The notes under the pieces: generated by a model | The model's database searches: none | Told to the model about the DNA's origin: nothing | What the model saw: only the letters and a program-made list of their open reading frames with translations | Assembly: GCF_902859945.1 (NCBI RefSeq) | Contig: NZ_CADIKL010000003.1 | Span: forward strand, 1 to 64,000 | DNA length: 64,000 nucleotides | Direction of reading: 5' to 3' | DNA from: Paraburkholderia caffeinitolerans | Lineage (GTDB): Bacteria > Pseudomonadota > Gammaproteobacteria > Burkholderiales > Burkholderiaceae | In this document: positions 58,956-64,000 of the stretch, in pieces | Numbering within the stretch: the first letter of the stretch is position 1 | How the letters are laid out: the number at the start of each line of letters is the position of its first letter | Made by a program: the position numbers and the translations under genes

Positions 58956-59699
58956 ATGAAGCGTGTGAACTGGTTCCGGTACGCCTCGCCATCGGCTTTC
59001 GATGGTCTCGCGAAGCGGCTCGTGCCGGGGTTCGGCGTGGCCGCCGTGCTGCTGGTGTGCGTGGGGCTCGTGATCGGGCTAGCGATCGCCCCCGCCGATG
59101 CCCTCCAGGGCAATGTCTACCGCATCATGTTCGTGCACGTTCCCGCAGCGTGGATGTCGATGTTCATCTATCTCGTGATGGCCGCGTACTGTGCGCTCGA
59201 TCTGATCCTGAACGCGCGGCTCTCGGCCATGATGGCGCAGGCGCTCGCACCCACCGGCGCGCTGTTCACGTTCATTGCGCTCGTCTCGGGCGCGTTCTGG
59301 GGCAAGCCCGCGTGGGGCACGTGGTGGGTCTGGGATGCGCGGCTCACCTCCGAGCTGATCCTGCTCTTCCTCTATGCGGGCTTCATGACGCTGCACGCGG
59401 CCATCGACGACACACGCCGCGCCGACCGGGCGTGTGCCGTGCTCGCGTTGATCGGCGTGGTGAATATCCCGGTGATCTTCTTTTCGGTGCAGTGGTGGTA
59501 CACGCTGCATCAGGGGCCGTCGCTCGGCTTCGGCAGCGGCGTCGCGATGAGCGCGTCGATGGTTTGGGGCCTGCTCGTGATGACCGCGGGCTTCTGGTGC
59601 TACACGATCGCCGTTGTGCTCGCGCGCGTGCGCGTCATCATGCGTACGCGCGAGCGCGTGTCGTCATGGCAGATCCATATCGAGGAGCGTCCGGCATGA
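58956..59699 (+). CDS. ccmC: haem lyase/transporter CcmC
   Basis: A 247-residue six-span membrane protein that presents haem to CcmE. The tryptophan-rich haem-handling motif [14 protein letters not shown] and histidine-containing periplasmic loops ([16 protein letters not shown]) are present. I chose the ATG at 58956 because GGAG (58944-58947) lies eight bases before it; the ATG at 58950 is only two bases from that site. Its stop overlaps ccmD (ATGA). Confidence 0.94.
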   Translation: MKRVNWFRYASPSAFDGLAKRLVPGFGVAAVLLVCVGLVIGLAIAPADALQGNVYRIMFVHVPAAWMSMFIYLVMAAYCALDLILNARLSAMMAQALAPTGALFTFIALVSGAFWGKPAWGTWWVWDARLTSELILLFLYAGFMTLHAAIDDTRRADRACAVLALIGVVNIPVIFFSVQWWYTLHQGPSLGFGSGVAMSASMVWGLLVMTAGFWCYTIAVVLARVRVIMRTRERVSSWQIHIEERPA

Positions 59700-59848
59700 A
59701 TGCTCTGATCAGCGTGATGTCGATGCTCGCGCATACGCCGTATCTCGTGGCGGTGCTCGTCGTGACCTTCGGACTGCTGGGCGTCGAGGCGTGGATCGTA
59801 CGCGGCCAGGCGCGCTCGCACGGCGACCGCTCTGCGGAGGGCCGGTGA
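59696..59848 (+). CDS. ccmD: haem exporter protein CcmD
   Basis: A 50-residue single-span membrane protein (hydrophobic segment about 15-33) that stabilises the CcmABC-CcmE complex. Such proteins have little sequence conservation; the identity rests on size, the membrane segment with a basic C-terminal tail and position between ccmC and ccmE. It overlaps ccmC by ATGA and ccmE by GTGA. Confidence 0.85.
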   Translation: MNALISVMSMLAHTPYLVAVLVVTFGLLGVEAWIVRGQARSHGDRSAEGR

Positions 59849-60366
59849 AAGCACGGTATCGTCGTTTCGGATTGCTTGCCGCCGGAGTCGTCAGCGCCGG
59901 GCTTGCGTGCGCACTCGTGCTCAACGCGCTGCGCAGCAACATGATGTTCTTCGTGACGCCAAGCCAGGTTGCCTCGCACGAGGCGCCGCTCGCGCATCGC
60001 TTCAGGCTCGGCGGGTTGGTCGAGCGCCATTCGCTCAGGCGCGATGCCGACGGGCTGACCGTGCACTTCACCGTGAGCGACACGGCGTCGTCGGTACGGG
60101 TGGTTTATCGCGGCGCGCTGCCCGATCTCTTTCGCGAGGGCAGCGGCGTCGTCGCGCAGGGCCGACTCGGCGACGATGGCCAGTTCCACGCCGACGAAGT
60201 GCTCGCGAAGCACGACGAGAAGTACATGCCGCCCGAGGTGAGCAGCGCGCTGCGGCAGGCTGCTGGCAGTGCACAACCCAGCGCACAACCCGGCGCACAA
60301 CCCGCGACGAAACCTGCCGCCGTGCGGGTCGCGGCAGGCGTGTCCGATGGGGGAGTCCAGCGATGA
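59845..60366 (+). CDS. ccmE: haem chaperone CcmE
   Basis: A 173-residue membrane-anchored haem chaperone of the periplasm. One N-terminal anchor (about 8-28) precedes an OB-fold domain. The haem-binding histidine is His123 in the conserved [11 protein letters not shown] motif, with Tyr127 nearby. The start is GTG at 59845, overlapping the ccmD stop. The C-terminal tail (about 140-160) is a low-complexity Ala-Gln-Pro repeat encoded by near-identical 12-base units. Confidence 0.95.
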   Translation: MKARYRRFGLLAAGVVSAGLACALVLNALRSNMMFFVTPSQVASHEAPLAHRFRLGGLVERHSLRRDADGLTVHFTVSDTASSVRVVYRGALPDLFREGSGVVAQGRLGDDGQFHADEVLAKHDEKYMPPEVSSALRQAAGSAQPSAQPGAQPATKPAAVRVAAGVSDGGVQR

Positions 60367-62393
60367 TTCCCGAGATCGGTCACTTCGCATTGATTCTCGC
60401 GCTGATGCTCGCGTTGATCACGGGCGTGCTGCCTTTGCTTGGCGCGCAGTTGGGCATTGCCGGCTGGATGCGCATCGCGTGGCCCGCCGCGCGCGCGCAA
60501 TTCGCCTTCGTCGCGCTCGCTTTCGGCACGCTCATGTGGTCGTTCTGGAGCAACGATTTTTCGGTCGTCTATGTCGTGGAGAATTCCAATTCGACGCTGC
60601 CCGCCATGTATCGGCTGGCGGCGGTCTGGGGCGGCCACGAGGGCTCGCTGCTGCTCTGGGTGCTGCTGCTGACGCTCTGGATGGTCGCGGTGAGCTGTTT
60701 CAGCCGTCAACTGCCGATGGAGCAGGTGGCGCGCGTGCTCGGCGTCATGAGCTGGATCGCCGTAGGCTTTCTGTCGTTCCTGCTGCTCACCTCGAATCCG
60801 TTCGCGCGCCTGATGCCGCCCGCCATGGACGGCCGCGATCTCAACGCGCTGCTGCAGGATCCCGGCATGGTCATGCATCCGCCGATTCTCTATATGGGCT
60901 ACGTCGGCTTTTCCGTTGCGTTCGCGTTTTCGATTGCGGCGTTGCTGGCGGGGCGGCTCGACTCGGCATGGGCGCGCTGGTCGAGGCCATGGACGACAGC
61001 CGCATGGATGTTCCTCACGCTCGGCATCGCGCTCGGCAGCGGCTGGTCCTACTACGTGCTCGGCTGGGGCGGATGGTGGGCCTGGGACCCGGTCGAGAAC
61101 GCATCGTTCATGCCGTGGCTCGCCGGCACCGCGCTGATGCATTCGCTGGTGGTCACCGAAAAGCGCGGGAGCTTTCGCAGCTGGACCGCGTTGCTGGCGA
61201 TCTGCGCGTTTTCGCTGAGCCTGCTCGGTACTTTCCTCGTGCGTTCGGGCGTGGTCACGTCCGTGCATGCGTTCGCCTCGGATCCCGCGCGCGGCATCTT
61301 CGTCCTCGCGTTGCTGGCGTTGACGACCGGCGGGGCGCTCATGCTGTTCGCGTGGCGCGCGCCGCAAATCGGGCTGGGCGCGGGTTTCGAGCCGGTCTCG
61401 CGCGAGGCCTTGCTGCTATCGAACAATCTGCTCTTGATGGTGGCGGCGGGATCGGTGCTGCTGGGCACGCTCTATCCGATGCTGCTCGACGCGCTGGGGG
61501 CGGACAAGCTCTCGGTGGGCGCGCCGTATTTCGACAGCGTGTTCGTGCCGATCATGACGCCCGCCATTTTCCTGATGGGCCTTGGACCGCTCGCGCGCTG
61601 GAAGTCCGCGCGCGTGCCGGAGCTTGCCGTGCGGCTGCGCTGGGCCGCGCTCGTGAGCGTGCTCACAGCCATCGTGTTGCCGTTGTTGCTGGGAAGCTGG
61701 CGTCCGCTCGTGAGCCTCGGCGTGCTGCTGGCCGCCTGGACCCTGACGAGTGTGGCCGTGAGCGTGCGCGAGCGCCTGCGCGGCCTGCAAGGATCGCTCG
61801 TCGCCCGCTTGCGCAGTGTGCCGCGCGCGACTTGGGGCATGTGGCTCGCGCATGCGGGCGTGGGCGTTTTCATCGTCGGCGTCACGTTGGTCAAGGGCTA
61901 TGAGACCGAGCGCGACGTGCTGCTGCGCCCCGGCGAGAGCGTTTCGGTGAACGGCTATGACTTCCGCTACGATGGCGTGCAGACGGTTTCGGGTCCTAAC
62001 TATCAGGCCACGCGTGCGACGCTGCTGGCTAGCAAGGATGGTCAACCGGTTGCGACGCTCTTTCCCGAGAAGCGGGTGTTCGCGGTCCAGAACACGCCGA
62101 TCACCGAGGCGGCCATCGATCACGGTGTGCTGCGCGATCTTTACGTCGCGCTCGATCAGCCGGTTGGTGCGAATGCGTGGTCGGTTCGCATCCAGATCAA
62201 GCCGTTCGTGCGCTGGATCTGGGGCGGCTGTCTGCTGATGGCGCTCGGTGGACTGCTCGCCGCAACCGACCGGCGCTACCGCCTGGTTGCCCATCGCCGT
62301 ACGCAGCGGGCGGAGCGGCCCGCCGGCATGGCGATGCACGATGTGCCGGCGGTCGCGAAGCGCGCGGGACCGGCGGGCGAGGCGGGCCGATGA
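60363..62393 (+). CDS. ccmF: cytochrome c haem lyase subunit CcmF
   Basis: A 676-residue membrane protein with about 14-15 spans, the main haem ligase component of System I. The WWD motif [19 protein letters not shown] and nearby [14 protein letters not shown] [12 protein letters not shown] loop are present, as are [11 protein letters not shown] and the C-terminal periplasmic domain. It overlaps ccmE and ccmG by ATGA at both ends. Confidence 0.96.
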   Translation: MIPEIGHFALILALMLALITGVLPLLGAQLGIAGWMRIAWPAARAQFAFVALAFGTLMWSFWSNDFSVVYVVENSNSTLPAMYRLAAVWGGHEGSLLLWVLLLTLWMVAVSCFSRQLPMEQVARVLGVMSWIAVGFLSFLLLTSNPFARLMPPAMDGRDLNALLQDPGMVMHPPILYMGYVGFSVAFAFSIAALLAGRLDSAWARWSRPWTTAAWMFLTLGIALGSGWSYYVLGWGGWWAWDPVENASFMPWLAGTALMHSLVVTEKRGSFRSWTALLAICAFSLSLLGTFLVRSGVVTSVHAFASDPARGIFVLALLALTTGGALMLFAWRAPQIGLGAGFEPVSREALLLSNNLLLMVAAGSVLLGTLYPMLLDALGADKLSVGAPYFDSVFVPIMTPAIFLMGLGPLARWKSARVPELAVRLRWAALVSVLTAIVLPLLLGSWRPLVSLGVLLAAWTLTSVAVSVRERLRGLQGSLVARLRSVPRATWGMWLAHAGVGVFIVGVTLVKGYETERDVLLRPGESVSVNGYDFRYDGVQTVSGPNYQATRATLLASKDGQPVATLFPEKRVFAVQNTPITEAAIDHGVLRDLYVALDQPVGANAWSVRIQIKPFVRWIWGGCLLMALGGLLAATDRRYRLVAHRRTQRAERPAGMAMHDVPAVAKRAGPAGEAGR

Positions 62394-62926
62394 AGCGCTT
62401 CCTGATCCCGCTGATCGTGCTCGCGGCGTTGCTGGCGCTGCTGACGGCCGGGTTGCGGCACGATCCGCGCCGGCTGCCTTCGGCGTTGATCGGCAAGCCC
62501 GCGCCGGAATTCGATTTGCCGAGACTCCACGAGCCCGCACAACGCCTGTCGACCCAGCACTTGCGCGGGCAGGTCTGGATCATGAACGTGTGGGCGTCGT
62601 GGTGCGAATCGTGCCGCGACGAACATCCACTGCTGGTCGATCTGGCGCGCCAGCACATCGCGCCGGTGTTGGGGCTGAACTACAAGGACGACCGCCAGAA
62701 CGCGCTGCAATGGCTCGCGGATGCGGGCGATCCCTATACCTCGTCGATCGTCGACCGCACCGGGCAAACCGCGATCGACTTTGGCGTGTATGGCGTGCCG
62801 GAGACCTTTGTGGTCGACCGCGCCGGAGTCGTGCGCTATCGCGAGGCCGGTCCGCTCACGCGCGCGCGGATCGATGGCGAGATCTTGCCGCTCGTGCGCA
62901 AGTTGCAGAGCGAGGGCGCGCCATGA
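62390..62926 (+). CDS. ccmG: periplasmic thiol:disulfide oxidoreductase CcmG (DsbE)
   Basis: A 178-residue thioredoxin-like protein anchored by one N-terminal membrane segment (about 4-22). It keeps apocytochrome cysteines reduced for haem attachment. The active site is WCESC (Cys72 and Cys75), and the cis-proline loop is in YGVPETFVVDR. The CcmG-specific GLNYKDDRQNALQWL is present. Coupled to ccmF and ccmH by ATGA overlaps. Confidence 0.95.
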   Translation: MKRFLIPLIVLAALLALLTAGLRHDPRRLPSALIGKPAPEFDLPRLHEPAQRLSTQHLRGQVWIMNVWASWCESCRDEHPLLVDLARQHIAPVLGLNYKDDRQNALQWLADAGDPYTSSIVDRTGQTAIDFGVYGVPETFVVDRAGVVRYREAGPLTRARIDGEILPLVRKLQSEGAP

Positions 62927-63399
62927 ATCGACCTATGCGCGCCTGGGCCGCCCGGCTCGGAATTGCGCTGATGGTGGCGCATGCGAGCACCATCGCAATA
63001 GCGGCGGGCGAAGTCGACGCCGACGCGCGCTTGCGGCGGCTCGACGAGAGTTTTCGCTGTGTCGTGTGCCAGAACCAGAGCCTCGCCGACTCGAATGCCG
63101 AACTCGCAGCCGACCTGCGCACACAGATTCGCGACCAGGTTCGCAGCGGTGCGACCGACGAGCAGATCAAGGCCTATATGGTGCGCCGCTACGGAGACTT
63201 CGTCCTGTACCGGCCGCCGCTGAAGCCCGTCACCTGGGCGCTCTGGCTCGGACCGTTCATCGTGCTGGCGGCGGGGGCATGGGCGATGTGGCGCAGTATC
63301 GTGCATCGGCGCGGCCTGAGTGCCGCAGCGCTCGACGCCGGCGAACGCGCGCGCGTCGCGTCCCTGCGCGGGCATGAGGAGGAGGGCGCGGCGTCATGA
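62923..63399 (+). CDS. ccmH: cytochrome c biogenesis protein CcmH (CcmL type)
   Basis: A 158-residue protein. A signal peptide (about 1-28) is followed by a short periplasmic domain with the redox motif RCVVCQNQSLADSNA (Cys46 and Cys49) and then one membrane segment near LWLGPFIVLAAGAWAMW. It is the short form, without the TPR domain, which is supplied by the separate ccmI downstream. Its stop overlaps the ccmI start. Confidence 0.94.
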   Translation: MNRPMRAWAARLGIALMVAHASTIAIAAGEVDADARLRRLDESFRCVVCQNQSLADSNAELAADLRTQIRDQVRSGATDEQIKAYMVRRYGDFVLYRPPLKPVTWALWLGPFIVLAAGAWAMWRSIVHRRGLSAAALDAGERARVASLRGHEEEGAAS

Positions 63400-64000
63400 T
63401 TCCTTTCTGGCTGATCCTCGCGGCGATGATGGCGATCGCGCTCGCGTGCGTGCTCGTGCCGCTTTGGCGTGGCGCGGATTCGCGGTCGAGCACCGAGACG
63501 ATGGCCGTGGCGATCTACCGCTCGGGAATGGCCGAGCTCAAGCACGAATGCGCGGCGGGCCTCGTTCCCGCGGAGCATCAGGCGCAGGCGAAGCGCGAGC
63601 TGGAGCGGCAACTCGTCGATGACGCCAGCGACCGGATTGCGCCATCGGCCGGTGAACGGCCGATGAGCAACGTCACGCGCGCCGCGGTCGCGGCGCTGCT
63701 CGTGGCGCTGCTGCCGGCAGGGGCGCTCGTGCTGTACATGCGCATCGGCAATCCCGTTGCAGCGGCGATCGAAGGCACCAGCGGCAAGCAAGCCGATAGC
63801 CATATGGGCACGCAAGGTTCGCTCGAATATGTCGTGAGCCGGCTCGCGGTGCGGTTGAGCGAACAACCGGACGATGCCAAGGGCTGGGCCATGCTGGCGC
63901 GCTCATACGCCGCGCTGGATCGCACGTCGGATGCCGTCGCTGCGTATCGCCGCGCGCTGGCCTTGACGCCTGCCGATCCGGGGCTGCTCGCGGACTACGC
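63396..64000 (+). CDS. ccmI: cytochrome c biogenesis TPR protein CcmI, N-terminal part (cut by window end)
   Basis: The first about 201 residues of CcmI. Two membrane segments are seen (about 4-24 and 95-112) with a basic cytosolic loop between them containing the leucine-zipper-like region (YRSGMAELKHECAAG). The beginning of the TPR domain follows (EQPDDAKGWAMLARSYAALDRTSDAVAAYRRAL). CcmI binds the C-terminus of apocytochromes c and passes them to CcmFH. The reading frame is open to the last base. Confidence 0.92.
   Translation, partial: MIPFWLILAAMMAIALACVLVPLWRGADSRSSTETMAVAIYRSGMAELKHECAAGLVPAEHQAQAKRELERQLVDDASDRIAPSAGERPMSNVTRAAVAALLVALLPAGALVLYMRIGNPVAAAIEGTSGKQADSHMGTQGSLEYVVSRLAVRLSEQPDDAKGWAMLARSYAALDRTSDAVAAYRRALALTPADPGLLADY

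Noticed and set aside
60256..60330. Repeat array inside ccmE
   Set aside because: The 12-base near-repeats encode the low-complexity Ala-Gln-Pro tail of CcmE and are explained by the gene.

Overview
The window is high-GC DNA with codon use, gene content and gene order typical of the Burkholderia/Paraburkholderia/Caballeronia group of Betaproteobacteria. The assignment rests on the hopanoid genes hpnIJKL, a complete arginine succinyltransferase (AST) operon under an AraC-type ArgR, glgCA, and nap plus ccm genes. I see no rRNA, tRNA, CRISPR array, insertion sequence or prophage. Nearly all of it reads as chromosomal metabolic DNA, with one small lower-GC islet at about 35.6-37.1 kb.

Layout. 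1-2 kb: the end of histidine ammonia-lyase (hutH), its repressor hutC and an XRE-like orphan regulator. 2-10.4 kb: a divergent LysR regulator/PLP aminotransferase pair, an AraC regulator coupled to an exported DUF3857-transglutaminase protein, a branched-chain amino-acid type binding protein, an acidic unknown protein and pdxY. 10.5-13.3 kb: glycogen synthesis (glgC-glgA). 13.5-15.7 kb: a lipoprotein alpha/beta hydrolase and a luciferase-like monooxygenase. 16.4-21.5 kb: hopanoid tail decoration (hpnI, hpnJ, hpnK, hpnL). 21.5-23.3 kb: a small lipoprotein and a patatin-like phospholipase.

23.5-35.5 kb is one functional unit for arginine uptake and catabolism. It holds an ABC transporter (hisQ-hisM-hisP type), the AraC/GlxA-type regulator argR, the five AST enzymes encoded by aruC, aruF+aruG, aruD(astD), astB and astE, and a periplasmic cationic amino-acid binding protein at the far end that probably serves the transporter. 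The leaders of aruC and of the binding-protein gene both carry conspicuous palindromes, and a perfect intrinsic terminator closes the unit.

35.6-37.4 kb is the islet. It holds a DUF6402-like protein translationally coupled to a small membrane-anchored protein (an effector/immunity-like arrangement) and an orphan HigA-like antitoxin. 37.6-42.5 kb: three consecutive genes with c-di-GMP/HDOD architectures (degenerate EAL-HDOD, HDOD-GAF, PAS-GGDEF-EAL). 42.8-44.7 kb: an exported peroxiredoxin, a small membrane protein and a lipoprotein paralogous to the one at 21.5 kb. 44.8-52.6 kb: an mdtABC/muxABC RND efflux operon whose MdtC subunit carries a low-complexity insertion of about 77 residues.

53.4-64 kb: periplasmic nitrate reduction (napEDABC) followed directly and co-directionally by a cytochrome c maturation operon (ccmABCDEFGH and the start of ccmI, cut by the window edge). 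The ccm products would attach the haems of NapB and NapC, so the two sets form one respiratory module. The 0.8 kb between mdtA and napE contains two strong intrinsic terminators with no convincing gene before them, which suggests one or more small RNAs.

The best candidates for something undescribed are the DUF6402/membrane protein/orphan antitoxin islet, the structured RNA region upstream of napE, the leader hairpins of the arginine regulon, and the MdtC insertion.
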